From contig JAAYAY010000124.1 in the NCBI GenBank assembly GCA_012719125.1, forward strand, positions 51,417 through 115,416: a stretch of 64,000 nt of DNA. The letters run 5' to 3'. Within the stretch, counting starts at the first letter, position 1, and each line of letters begins with the position of its first letter. Below the pieces are notes generated by a model, which saw nothing but the letters and a program-made list of their open reading frames with translations, was not told the origin of the DNA and did not search any database. Below are positions 36,192 to 44,679 of this stretch, piece after piece. A program made the translations under genes and the position numbers. This DNA comes from Planctomycetaceae bacterium (GTDB lineage Bacteria; Planctomycetota; Planctomycetia; Pirellulales; Thermoguttaceae).

Positions 36192-37289
36192 TCAGCGTTC
36201 CCCTCCCTTCATCAGCGCCCCAAGAAACACCATCACCTTCTCCGTCACCTTATCCCCCGCCTTTCCCAGGTCCTGATTGAGCGTCCCGTGCGTCTTGTCG
36301 GGCGCTTCGACGACGTCTGCCCGGACCCCTGCTTCGCGAAGTTTCTTCGCCATGGCATTCGACTGCTCCAGCTTGCCCGCGTTGTTGTCAGCCACGACCA
36401 GCATGAACGGCGGAATCGACTTGCCTGGCGTCACGTGTTCATAGGGTGAGATCAGCTTGAGCGTCTCCGGATTGGCGCCGAACACCTTGGCGTGCATTCC
36501 TTGTCCCGACGCCACCGTTCGCACTACGTCCAAAGCGGCCGTGTCCAACTCGATCAGCCCCTTGATCGCCGAAAGATCCTTCCCGCAGTTGCCCAGCAGA
36601 GTCTCGTTCGTCGCCACCACCGACACCAGATGCGCCCCCGCCGAGTGTCCCATCAGGAAGATCCGATCCGGATTCCCTCCGTACTCCTTGGCATGATCGT
36701 GCACCCACGCCACCGCCGCGGCCACGTCCTGGGCCTGGTCCGGAACCCTCGTTTCCGGAAGCATCCGGTAGTTCACACTCACAAACACGTAGCCGTTCTT
36801 GCAGAAGAACGGCATCTTCTCCCCCACGGCCGCCTTGTCGCCACGAGTCCACCCCCCGCCGTGAACATAAACCATCACCGAAAGACCTTTGGCGTCTTTT
36901 GGACGATAAACGTCCAGCGTCAATAACTCCGTTTTTCCCCCCTCCGCCTCCGAATAGCGGACGTCGGCCGACTTCACCACTCCCACGGGCACCGCCGTGC
37001 CTGGTCGACTGATGACGCCCTGGCCCAGCCGCTGCCGCAGTCGCCGAGCCTGGACAAACGCCGCCTGGGCCTCTTCTCGCGTCACCATCCCGTCGCCGTC
37101 GGCGTCCGCCCGAGCGAAGAAAGGCCGATCGCCCGCCTCGGCCTTGCTGAGCCGCCCGTCGCCGTCCCGGTCGAGCTGCTTGAATTGCTCACCAAACACC
37201 TCCCCGGGAGTCTGGCTCGTCTTCTCCTGTCCGAAACCCAGAGGGACCCATCCCAGCAGTACCAGCGTTGTGCCTATCAATGCCCGCAT
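36192..37289 (-). CDS. Exported esterase with N-terminal EF-hands
   Basis: A 365-residue protein starting at 37289 after a perfect GGAGGAG. A signal peptide (ALIGTTLVLLGWVPLGFGQ) is followed by two EF-hand calcium loops, DRDGDGRLSKAE and DADGDGMVTREE (about 39-77). The alpha/beta-hydrolase domain has HGGGWTRGD (oxyanion hole), GHSAGAH (nucleophile Ser), and DKTHGTL (His), like acetylxylan or BD-FAE esterases. The EF-hand/hydrolase fusion is a planctomycete habit. A TATACT box lies about 65 bases upstream on this strand. Role: ester cleavage on extracellular glycans, perhaps with calcium stabilising the fold. Confidence 0.85.
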   Translation of the reverse strand: MRALIGTTLVLLGWVPLGFGQEKTSQTPGEVFGEQFKQLDRDGDGRLSKAEAGDRPFFARADADGDGMVTREEAQAAFVQARRLRQRLGQGVISRPGTAVPVGVVKSADVRYSEAEGGKTELLTLDVYRPKDAKGLSVMVYVHGGGWTRGDKAAVGEKMPFFCKNGYVFVSVNYRMLPETRVPDQAQDVAAAVAWVHDHAKEYGGNPDRIFLMGHSAGAHLVSVVATNETLLGNCGKDLSAIKGLIELDTAALDVVRTVASGQGMHAKVFGANPETLKLISPYEHVTPGKSIPPFMLVVADNNAGKLEQSNAMAKKLREAGVRADVVEAPDKTHGTLNQDLGKAGDKVTEKVMVFLGALMKGGER

Positions 37290-37504
37290 CGGTCTCCTCC
37301 CATCTTCGAGCCGTGTCCGCTGCCGATTCCACATGCTGACATAAGTATACACAACAACCCCCGACTGGCATCCCCCACCACACACCAACGCGAAGCGCCA
37401 GCGAGGACAGTAACCGCACCACTTCCTTGTCCCTTCGCGACTCGTCATGGCCACACTCACCCGAACGAACCACCGAATTTCTGCCCCACTGCACCACAGC
37501 GCGG

Positions 37505-37534
37505 TTGACATGAATACTCCGGAATCGCCAGAAT
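37505..37534 (+). promoter_or_regulatory. Probable promoter of the GH16 gene
   Basis: TTGACA (37505-37510), 18 bases, CAGAAT (37529-37534), about 70 bases before the GH16 start. The -35 box is perfect, while the -10 box is partial. Confidence 0.4.
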
Positions 37535-37601
37535 CGTAGACAAAGGCAACACCCACGACTCACCTGCAATCGCAGGAAATACATCGAATGAGGAACGACG
37601 A

Positions 37602-38435
37602 ATGAGAGCCACTATCATCGCATTCTTGTTGTTCTTGACGCTGCTTGCCCTTCCTGCCTCCGCCCAGGACGCCCCAGAATGTCCGTTGGGCGACGCCTGG
37701 AAGTTCGTGCCCCAGTTCAGCGACGAATTCGACGGCCCGGCCCTCGACGGAGACAAGTGGTGGGACTTTAACCCGACCTGGATCGGCCGCCGTCCCGGGC
37801 TGTTCTGCCGCGATAACGTCGCGGTCAAGGACGGCTGCCTGCAGATCTCCGCCACCCGCATGCCCGAATCCATGGAGACCGTCGAGAATCACGTACGCGG
37901 GTTCAATACCTTCGCCACGGGAATCGTCAAGAGCAAGAACCGCATCAAGTACGGCTACCTCGAAGCCCGCTGCAAGGCCATGAATTCCGGAGCAAGCAGC
38001 GCGTTCTGGCTCTACGACCCGCTCGATCCACCGGAGAAATACCGCCTGGGCTCCTATTCCGAGGAGATCGATATCTTCGAGATTTTCGGCAAGCACCCCA
38101 AGCTCGACCACACCTATTTCATGACCTACCACCGCCAGGAAACACCCTATGTCGAGGCAACCGTGCGGCTCAACAACAAGGCGGTCGGGGAGAAGTGGAT
38201 CGCACCGCACAATTTCGTCGACGACTTCCACGTCTACGCCCTCGAGTGGACCGACGACGCCATGGTCTGGTACGTCGACGGAGTCCAGCGCTGGCGTCAG
38301 GAAAACATCAACCACAAGACCGCGCTGTACGTCATGTTCGATTCCGAGATCATGGAGAGCTGGGGCGGGCTGCCCAATCTGAACGACCTGCCCAGCACCT
38401 TCTCCATCGACTACCTGCGCGTCTGGCAGAAGTAA
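37602..38435 (+). CDS. GH16 family glycoside hydrolase
   Basis: A 277-residue exported endo-glycanase. The signal peptide is ATIIAFLLFLTLLALPASAQ. The catalytic motif is EEIDIFE, with nucleophile Glu155, Asp157 and acid/base Glu160, in the E-x-D-x-x-E form found in agarases, carrageenases and porphyranases rather than the shorter ExDxE of laminarinases. Length fits a single catalytic domain with no binding module. Likely targets are sulfated or red-algal galactans, which suits the sulfatase and lyase genes in the same window; that link is inference. Confidence 0.9.
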   Translation: MRATIIAFLLFLTLLALPASAQDAPECPLGDAWKFVPQFSDEFDGPALDGDKWWDFNPTWIGRRPGLFCRDNVAVKDGCLQISATRMPESMETVENHVRGFNTFATGIVKSKNRIKYGYLEARCKAMNSGASSAFWLYDPLDPPEKYRLGSYSEEIDIFEIFGKHPKLDHTYFMTYHRQETPYVEATVRLNNKAVGEKWIAPHNFVDDFHVYALEWTDDAMVWYVDGVQRWRQENINHKTALYVMFDSEIMESWGGLPNLNDLPSTFSIDYLRVWQK

Positions 38436-38445
38436 GTGACCGGCC

Positions 38446-41436
38446 TCACCGCCCTCGCTCCGCCAGCACGCGACGAGCGTAGTTGGCGCAGAACCCTCGC
38501 GGGTCGTCTGCGTAGGCCTTGAGAATCGCCTCGCCCTTGCCGTCCTTGTCACCCAACCGATGAAGGGCCGCCGCGAGATTGATCTCGCGCGTCACGTCCC
38601 CCTTCTCTTTCTGGCTGTAACTGCTGCGGCTGTCGTAGCCCGGCACCGGGGGAATCTCCGGTCCGAAGCGTATTGCGTGCCCCGCCACGTCCGGAGCGTC
38701 GAGCAGGGTGGCCAGCGGCTCCGCCAGTGCCGGCTCACCCAGCATCTGGCTCACCAGCGCCACGATCCGGCACGGGGCCGCAGACGGGGCCTTGTCCGCT
38801 CTGACCAGTTCCCGGATCTTCTCCGCGATCACCGGCACGGCCTTCTTCGACTTCGCCCGGCCCAACGCCAACAGGTACGCGCCCATGCGGCTCCCGCCCG
38901 CGTCCAAACCTTCTTTCCACTTCGCATCCCAGTTATTCGCCTGCACCCACCCGATCAATTCGTCCTCGCCCGCCGGATCGCCCAGCACGGCCAGGATATG
39001 GGCGTAGACCAGGCTCACCTCCGGATCGCGGCCGCTGCTGTGCGTCGACAGCTCCTTGTACTTCGCCAGCAGATAGGGCTTCGCCCGCTGCGGATCTGCG
39101 AACAGGAAAGGCAGCCCCCCGTAGCCGAACATGACGTTGTGGGAAGCAAGTTCCAGGACCGAGTCATGAATCGGATACGAGTCCGTGTCCGTCAGCACGT
39201 TCTCCGGGACGATGCCCTGCTCCACAAGATGCCGCTGCAACGTCTTCACCGGAACGTCGCGCAGCTCGCGACCCTCCCGCAGCGCCAGACACACCGCGTA
39301 GGCCGCCGCGTATCCCTGGTTCTGCAGGTCGGCCTGCATCCGCAAGATCGACATCGCGTCGCGGTCGGCGCTCATGCCGATCCCCACCACCAGCAATCCG
39401 TCGAGCTTCTTCGGCAGGATCGCGCGATACGGCGCGTTGGCCTCCAACGTCACGTGGTTCGTAGTCCGGATGTTCTTCGTCCAGAAGAAATCGCCGCTTG
39501 CCCAGCCGTGCAGGTCGAATCGGCTGCGGTGCTGGATGATCGTATCCGGAAAGGTCCGCGCCGTCAGAAAGTCCAACGCCGTCATCTGATACACGCCCAC
39601 GAGCCGCCTCCGCTCGCGCGAGTTGACCAACTGCGAGACGTCCCAGCCCGCCTCGGTCATCTGCCGAGTCCGCAACCCGAAGAAGCTCAGGTCCGACGCG
39701 TCGGTGTCGTCGACGTAGGAGAAGTCGTTGTTGTGGCCCCCCGCTCCCAGCCGGATCACGGCCATGCCCACGCCTTGGCCGACCAGTTCGTCCGGAAGGT
39801 AGAACTCCGTCTCCTCGCCGACCGCCGCGGCCACGTCGGCGTTGCCCGTCGCGTCGATCACCGCTTTGGCCAGGACCACGCCGCGCTCCCCGCCGGGAGT
39901 CACGACGACCAGTCCTCGCAGCTTCTTCCCTTCCACCACCGCGCCCACGGCCATGCTGCCGAACCAGACCTCGCCGCTCCCTTCACGCACCGCCGCGCGG
40001 TACCACTCCGCCTTCGCCTGCGACCGGTAACGGCCCGTCGCCTTGACCTCCGCGTCGATCACCTTCGTGAACCCGCGCTGGTTGCCGTAGTAGTAGCCGC
40101 AGATCATCCCTGCCGTCTGCACGCCGCCCATTTCGTAGAGCTGTTCGACCACCAGCGTCTTGATTCCATGGCGCACCGCGGCCACTGCCGCAGGGCCGCC
40201 GGTCGTGCCGCCGCCTGCGACAATCAGTTCCGTCTCTGCCAGCACGGGCAGCGCCCTCGCGTCGCACGCTACCGACTCCAACAACGGCGCGTAAGGCCTG
40301 GTCAGCATCCCCTGCACCTCGCGCACATCCGCGGCCGTGCCGTCGGCCGTGCCACACAAACGCACGTTGTTCAACTCTCCGCGCCGCCGTGCCTCAGCGG
40401 CCGCCTGCTGCCCCACCCGGGCACCGACCTGAATCGCTGCCGCCGGCTTCACCAGTTCCGCCGCTGCCTCCCGGGTCGTGTCGGCCATCGGTCCCAGCAC
40501 GTAAAGGTAAGGCGTCTTGGCGGGCTGCAGCGAGCCAAGATCCAGCGCAGCCGCGCCCGTCCAGGCCCCCTCGCTGCGCCGCACGGCCCGAATGTGGTCC
40601 GGCGGAATGAAGAACAGCCGGTCCGCCGCGTCCAACTGCAAATCAGTGAACGTCCTGTCGCGGGCGGCGTTTTCCGCTTCGGCGAACGATCTGACCGAGC
40701 CGTCGGCAAAGGGCACCGTGAAGGTGCACTCGAACAGCGCCGGCGTGATCTTGGTCTTGCCCGAAAGCTGAAACACGTCTTTGCTCGGATTCCACCCCTC
40801 ATGCTTCACCACGCGCCCACCACAGTCCGGAGCCTTGTCGCCCACCGTCACTCGCGAAACCGTATACTCACCCGCCGGAAAGGGCGTAATCTCGGCGCCC
40901 GCTTTTCGCGCCAGGGCTGCCCGGTCCGTTGCGTCGATGACCACCTTGGCGCGGACGGTCTGCCGCCCGCTACGGTTGGCCATCACCACGCCCGCAACCT
41001 GGCCCTTGTCATCCGTCAGCACATCGGTCGCGTAGGAGCCGGTCAGAAACGTCACCCCCGCCTGGAGCAGCGCCCGGTCCAACGCCTGTTTCACCTTGAG
41101 CGGTGTCGAGTAGACCTTGCCTTCCGACGCCGGGGCGCCGCCGAACATCGCTTGCATCAGTTCCGACGACTGGACCTCCTCCTCGTCCGCCCACACCCGG
41201 AGCGTCCCCGCCACGTCTTCGCCCAGAGACGCGTAGGAAGTCGCCAGAAACACCTTCGCGCCGCCGACTGCCGCCGCCTCGGCCGCCGCCACCGCCCCGC
41301 ACGAGCCGCCGACGACCACCACATCCACATCCTGCACCGCCGGCAGCATCCGCTCCGACTCCACCAGCGTCCCCGCCGACAGCGACGACGCAATCAGACA
41401 AACCCCCGCGGCAATCAGCCAGCGATTCATATTCAT
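38446..41436 (-). CDS. Exported tandem FAD-dependent oxidoreductase
   Basis: A 996-residue protein with a signal peptide (WLIAAGVCLIASSLSAG). It has two FAD-binding domains of the FAD_oxidored (PF12831-like) type in tandem. The first has VDVVVVGGSCGAVAAAEAA at about 38-56. The second, near residue 400, has ELIVAGGGTTGGPAAVAAV with EQLYEMGGVQTAGMICGYYYG. The C-terminal 200 residues are Ala/Leu-rich helices of HEAT-like look, ending FCANYARRVLAERG. Single-copy relatives are common in planctomycetes and Bacteroidetes next to glycan genes, with unknown substrate. The two halves differ enough that the first may be a degenerate duplicate. Confidence 0.8.
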   Translation of the reverse strand: MNMNRWLIAAGVCLIASSLSAGTLVESERMLPAVQDVDVVVVGGSCGAVAAAEAAAVGGAKVFLATSYASLGEDVAGTLRVWADEEEVQSSELMQAMFGGAPASEGKVYSTPLKVKQALDRALLQAGVTFLTGSYATDVLTDDKGQVAGVVMANRSGRQTVRAKVVIDATDRAALARKAGAEITPFPAGEYTVSRVTVGDKAPDCGGRVVKHEGWNPSKDVFQLSGKTKITPALFECTFTVPFADGSVRSFAEAENAARDRTFTDLQLDAADRLFFIPPDHIRAVRRSEGAWTGAAALDLGSLQPAKTPYLYVLGPMADTTREAAAELVKPAAAIQVGARVGQQAAAEARRRGELNNVRLCGTADGTAADVREVQGMLTRPYAPLLESVACDARALPVLAETELIVAGGGTTGGPAAVAAVRHGIKTLVVEQLYEMGGVQTAGMICGYYYGNQRGFTKVIDAEVKATGRYRSQAKAEWYRAAVREGSGEVWFGSMAVGAVVEGKKLRGLVVVTPGGERGVVLAKAVIDATGNADVAAAVGEETEFYLPDELVGQGVGMAVIRLGAGGHNNDFSYVDDTDASDLSFFGLRTRQMTEAGWDVSQLVNSRERRRLVGVYQMTALDFLTARTFPDTIIQHRSRFDLHGWASGDFFWTKNIRTTNHVTLEANAPYRAILPKKLDGLLVVGIGMSADRDAMSILRMQADLQNQGYAAAYAVCLALREGRELRDVPVKTLQRHLVEQGIVPENVLTDTDSYPIHDSVLELASHNVMFGYGGLPFLFADPQRAKPYLLAKYKELSTHSSGRDPEVSLVYAHILAVLGDPAGEDELIGWVQANNWDAKWKEGLDAGGSRMGAYLLALGRAKSKKAVPVIAEKIRELVRADKAPSAAPCRIVALVSQMLGEPALAEPLATLLDAPDVAGHAIRFGPEIPPVPGYDSRSSYSQKEKGDVTREINLAAALHRLGDKDGKGEAILKAYADDPRGFCANYARRVLAERGR

Positions 41437-41522
41437 TCCCTTTCATCTCCAAACGGAATTCCACGTACAGGGCCAGATCGAGTAAACACGTACGCTGCAC
41501 CTCGCGGCCGCGCCGTTCATTC

Positions 41523-41858
41523 TCACTCCTTCTCCTTGGGAAGGTAATCTTCCCTGACGGGCGAGAAGACCTCGATGGCAACGGAATCCTCAACGATGCG
41601 AGCGCCGTGGACGACATCGGCCGGAATGCACCACGAATCGCCGGGCACCGTGTCGTGCTCCGTCTCTCCAATTCTCAGAACGATATGCCCTTTCACCAGG
41701 TATCCCGTCTGTTCGTGCGGGTGGGCGTGATCCGGGAGGGTCGCGTCCTTCGATAGAAGAAACTCGGTCATGAGCGTTCGTTCGCCGAACACCAGCGTCT
41801 TCTGCCTGATGCCGGGAAGAGGGTCCGTGTAGTCTTCAGTGCTGCTTCTCTCAAACAC
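41523..41858 (-). CDS. Cupin-domain protein
   Basis: A 111-residue single cupin. Motif 1 is HAHPHEQTGYLVKG (metal-binding His pair and Glu/Gln), motif 2 is PGDSWCIPADVVHGA with the last His ligand. Proteins of this size often are sugar or small-acid isomerases, lyases or sensors. It is followed after 87 bases by the FAD oxidoreductase on the same strand, so a shared substrate is possible. Confidence 0.8.
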   Translation of the reverse strand: MFERSSTEDYTDPLPGIRQKTLVFGERTLMTEFLLSKDATLPDHAHPHEQTGYLVKGHIVLRIGETEHDTVPGDSWCIPADVVHGARIVEDSVAIEVFSPVREDYLPKEKE

Positions 41859-41967
41859 AGTCGCTCATCCTCCGTCACTGGGCCGCCTTGTTGATTGAGA
41901 CTCTCTGCCGATCCCTTGCAGATTTTTCCGGCTGTCCGCTGGGCAAGCTTGTCAGTCGATGCCAGAT

Positions 41968-41980
41968 TATCATAATGATA
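41968..41980. promoter_or_regulatory. AT-rich palindrome upstream of the cupin gene
   Basis: TATCATAATGATA, palindromic except at its centre, about 110 bases upstream of the cupin gene. In this GC-rich sequence such an AT-rich inverted repeat stands out and may be a regulator binding site or part of the promoter. Confidence 0.3.
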
Positions 41981-42108
41981 CAATACCAGGTTATCACTGT
42001 GGCAGGAAGCGCGTGGGTGCACACCTGTACAAGGGATTGTCCCGGCGTGCTGGAACACCACCGGCGGCACGGTTTCAAGTTGCACGAATCGGCGATTGCG
42101 CGGAATGG

Positions 42109-42789
42109 CTAGGCCAGCAACCCTTCGCGGACGACCATGGTGGCCAGATCGACCACCCTGTGTACCCCCACTTTCTTCATGATCCGCGCCTTCGTGTTGT
42201 CGACGGTGCTGAATGCCGCCTCCAACCGTCCCGCCACTTCGCGGACGCTCAATCCCTGGGCCAGCAGGATCGCAATCTCCAGTTCCCGCGGGCTGAGGGT
42301 CGCCAACGGCGAGGAAATGGCTGCCCGATTGAATCGCAAGCCCCGCGACGTATTGAGCAGGTAGCGACCAACTTCAGCGCAGTAGGCTGAGCGGCCCCGA
42401 ACGGCCTTCTGAATGGCCTCCCGGACCTCCGAGAAACAGCACGACTTCGTCAGAAATCCGTTGGCCTGCTGCTTCAGGGCCAAACGGATGTGAACCTCAT
42501 GGGCCTCGTCCTCCAGGAATACGAAGGCCGTCTCGGGCGTCACATCCCGAAGCCTGCGGAGGACCGCAAAGGGACCGTTGCCGCCCAGCCACGGGTCCAG
42601 AAGAACTACATCCGGGTCCGTGGCCTCCACTTGACGTACCGCTTCCGTCTCGTGGGTCGCCACACTCACCGCCTCGACCTCCTCGCAGTCGTTCAGCAAT
42701 CTGCGAAGCCCCTCGGCGAATAAAACATGGCGATCGACGATCACCAGGCGAACGGGGCGATGGGTGGGGTCATTCCTTTGGCAATACAT
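42109..42789 (-). CDS. NarL/LuxR-type response regulator, degenerate receiver
   Basis: A 226-residue regulator. The receiver domain has the phospho-acceptor Asp65 (VVLLDPWLGG) and Lys115 (GFLTKS), but the paired acid is changed (VDRH, Asp19-Arg20) and the conserved Ser/Thr is a Glu (FLEDEA). A LuxR-type helix-turn-helix lies at about 160-222 (LSPRELEIAILLAQGLSVREVAGRL). It probably binds DNA as a dimer, with phosphorylation control weak or absent. No sensor kinase gene is adjacent. The ATG at 42789 was chosen because homology begins shortly after. Confidence 0.85.
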   Translation of the reverse strand: MYCQRNDPTHRPVRLVIVDRHVLFAEGLRRLLNDCEEVEAVSVATHETEAVRQVEATDPDVVLLDPWLGGNGPFAVLRRLRDVTPETAFVFLEDEAHEVHIRLALKQQANGFLTKSCCFSEVREAIQKAVRGRSAYCAEVGRYLLNTSRGLRFNRAAISSPLATLSPRELEIAILLAQGLSVREVAGRLEAAFSTVDNTKARIMKKVGVHRVVDLATMVVREGLLA

Positions 42790-43515
42790 GAGGACGATTG
42801 TAGCATCCCCGGGTGTCAAGAAGGTGTCACCCCAGGAAGACGTTCCAGCAAGAATTCCGAAAAACGCGTCTAAGCCGGGGGCCCCTCGCACCGATATGGC
42901 CTTGTGCTACTGGTGCGCAGCCGAACTGCTGGAGCTTGCCATCAATCTGGCTCGCGATGCAAAAACCAGTCGGGAACTACTCACGCGGCTCGTGCACTCG
43001 GACATTGGATTCTTCGACCCTCAGCTTGAAGTGTTCTTTGAGGCATTCCGTCACGTTTCAGGAGTTGACCCCGCCTCGGAGTTGACCCCGCCTCCCCACG
43101 CCCCCTTACGCCGCAGGCGTTACACTCCAAAGCCCGGCGTCGCGCAGCGCACGCTGGGTCACCGATCCCACCCATCTCCAAACCCCGAACGGGGTTTCAC
43201 AACCTATGGAGTGCGGCAACTCGTTCCCGCTTTCCCTCAACACCGGCGCCCACAATCCCCAGCCCGCGCAGCGGGCAGCATGTCGTAGCCACGTGGCGTC
43301 AGCCCATGGATGACAGTGCCCCACGTCAATACCCGAGCCCGCGCAGCGTGGCGGGACAATATCAGCATGCCAACATGCCCCAGACTACCCCAATGCCCCG
43401 GGGGTGTGCGTCCTCGATTTATTCCCCGGTGAATGCTACACACCGGCCGCACGATTCATTATCATCAGTCTGATTCAATCGCCGACACCCATTGGGGGCA
43501 TCCGCGGAATCAGAT
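42790..43515. other. Gene-poor stretch with repeats
   Basis: More than 700 bases without a firm gene. A plus-strand frame from 42896 (starts MALCYWCAAELLELAINLAR) looks protein-like for about 60 residues but then runs into repeat R2, so it may be a decayed gene. A 17-base tandem duplication lies at 43061-43094, R2 copy 2 at 43107-43205, and GCCCGC-GCA-GCGGGC near 43251 forms another hairpin. Confidence 0.4.
43107..43205 (+). repeat. Structured repeat R2, copy 2
   Basis: Nearly identical to 31832-31928 over its first 50 bases (CCGCAGGCGTTACACTCCAA, AAGCCCGGCGTCGCGC, AGCGCACGCTGGG). The terminal hairpin is CCCC-GAA-CGGGG here and ACTCC-GAA-GGAGT in copy 1, so pairing is kept while the bases differ. 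Confidence 0.65.
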
Positions 43516-43675
43516 ATGGCCAAACGCGTTGTCATTGAGAACCCGATCATCAATTCCCCGTTCGTCCAGCCCAGACGGCGTTTCCGGTTTGACGAGGCTA
43601 TCGCCAATGTCACGCGACGCCTCCTGGAACACCCGCGACGAAATTGGTTGAAGGCTGGCGGAACAGTGAGCGACA
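43516..43675 (+). pseudogene. N-terminal remnant of a type III-like restriction endonuclease
   Basis: The frame beginning MAKRVVIENPIINSPFVQP and continuing RRRFRFDE resembles, from memory, the start of BPTD_3080-type restriction endonucleases (xIENPILNSPFxEPxRHFRFD). After FDE the frame shifts, and a LVEGWRNSE stretch in another frame fits the following EIVEGRRxS. The helicase and nuclease body is absent. The remnant ends where the TcmP-like tail begins. Confidence 0.45.
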
Positions 43676-43688
43676 ACGATGCAGTTCG

Positions 43689-43832
43689 ATGAAATTGGCT
43701 ATTGGTCCGATGAGGAACACTCACGGGGCCGTTCTTTACTATCTGTTTTTCGCCTCCTCGAACAACACGGGCGACAAGATCGTTCGTCATATCTTCAATA
43801 AATACCGCAACAGGGAGTTGCGTCATGAGTAA
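43689..43832 (+). pseudogene. C-terminal remnant of a three-Cys-motif partner (TcmP-like) protein
   Basis: A 47-residue tail, starting MKLAIGPMRNTHGAVLYYLF and continuing FASSNNTGDKIVRHIFNKYR, that looks like the end of TcmP proteins, which usually accompany DUF5131 (Gp37/Gp68) genes. Its stop codon overlaps the DUF5131 start by 8 bases (ATGAGTAA), so the original operon joint is preserved while the N-terminal bulk is gone. It abuts the restriction-enzyme remnant. Confidence 0.5.
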
Positions 43833-44574
43833 TTCATCTTCGATTGAATGGACCGAAGCCACCTGGAACCCCATAACGGGTTGCACGAAGATCAGCGCCG
43901 GCTGCAAACACTGCTATGCCGAACGAATGGCAAAGCGCCTTCAAGCCATGGGCCAGCCGAACTATGCAAAGGGCTTTGAGGTTACCGCCCACGACCATGC
44001 GATGGAACTGCCCCTGACCTGGAAGAAGCCTCGCACGATCTTCGTTAACTCGATGAGCGATCTCTTTCACGAGACGCTACCGCTGCAGGTCATCCTGCGG
44101 ATCTTCGAGGTGATGCGACGTGCTGACTGGCACCGATATCAGATTCTGACAAAACGATCCAAACGCCTGCTGGAATTGGACTCCGAACTGCCCTGGCTGC
44201 CCAATATCTGGATGGGCGTCAGCATCGAAAACGACGACTACACGTTTCGCGCCGATCATCTGCGGCAGACCCACGCCCACACCAAGTTCCTCTCGCTGGA
44301 GCCGCTGCTAGGCCCCGTTCCCAGCCTCGACTTGACCGGTTTGGACTGGGTGATTGTGGGAGGCGAGTCGGGCCCCGGTGCTCGGCCCATGAAGCCGGCC
44401 TGGGTTCGCAGCATCCGTGACCAGTGCCGGCGAGCCCACATCCCCTTCTTCTTCAAGCAATGGGGCGGCATTGCGAAGAAACGCACCGGCCGAGATCTCG
44501 ACGGCCGAACGTGGGACCAAATGCCGCCGTCCAGGCCTCCTTCGCGGACCGCGGCAAAGGCCCGGGCACGTTAG
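43825..44574 (+). CDS. DUF5131 (phage Gp37/Gp68-like) protein
   Basis: A 249-residue protein of the DUF5131 family. Marks are SIEWTEATWNPITGCTKISAG, CKHCYAERMAKRL, FVNSMSDLFHE, TKRSKRLLEL, VGGESGPGARPM and FFKQWGG. The Cys cluster GCTKISAGCKHCYAER has the spacing C-x7-C-x2-C of a radical-SAM-like or metal site, and the fold is thought to be SAM-radical related. The usual partner is TcmP, here only a remnant. It is found in phages and defence islands. It lies between restriction remnants and the type IIL enzyme. Confidence 0.85.
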   Translation: MSNSSSIEWTEATWNPITGCTKISAGCKHCYAERMAKRLQAMGQPNYAKGFEVTAHDHAMELPLTWKKPRTIFVNSMSDLFHETLPLQVILRIFEVMRRADWHRYQILTKRSKRLLELDSELPWLPNIWMGVSIENDDYTFRADHLRQTHAHTKFLSLEPLLGPVPSLDLTGLDWVIVGGESGPGARPMKPAWVRSIRDQCRRAHIPFFFKQWGGIAKKRTGRDLDGRTWDQMPPSRPPSRTAAKARAR

Positions 44575-44679
44575 CAGAGAGATCCCCGAAATAGGCAGAG
44601 TTGTGGGTGCAACTGACGTGGGAAAGAAGGCGGAAGAAGCGACCTGCACTCTGTTCTGTCCCTGATTACGTCGCATCTC

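Noticed and set aside
38560..41547. Plus-strand frame of 995 codons across the FAD oxidoreductase
   Set aside because: His/Arg/Gln-rich antisense shadow. The opposite strand has clear FAD motifs and a signal peptide.
41968..41980. Considered a complete promoter for the cupin gene
   Set aside because: The -10-like TATGAT is present on the minus strand, but no -35 box stands at proper spacing, so only the palindrome is listed.
42896..43288. Plus-strand frame starting MALCYWCAAELL
   Set aside because: The first 60 residues look plausible, but the rest is encoded by repeat R2, so it is at best a decayed gene. It is mentioned in the region entry and not listed as a CDS.
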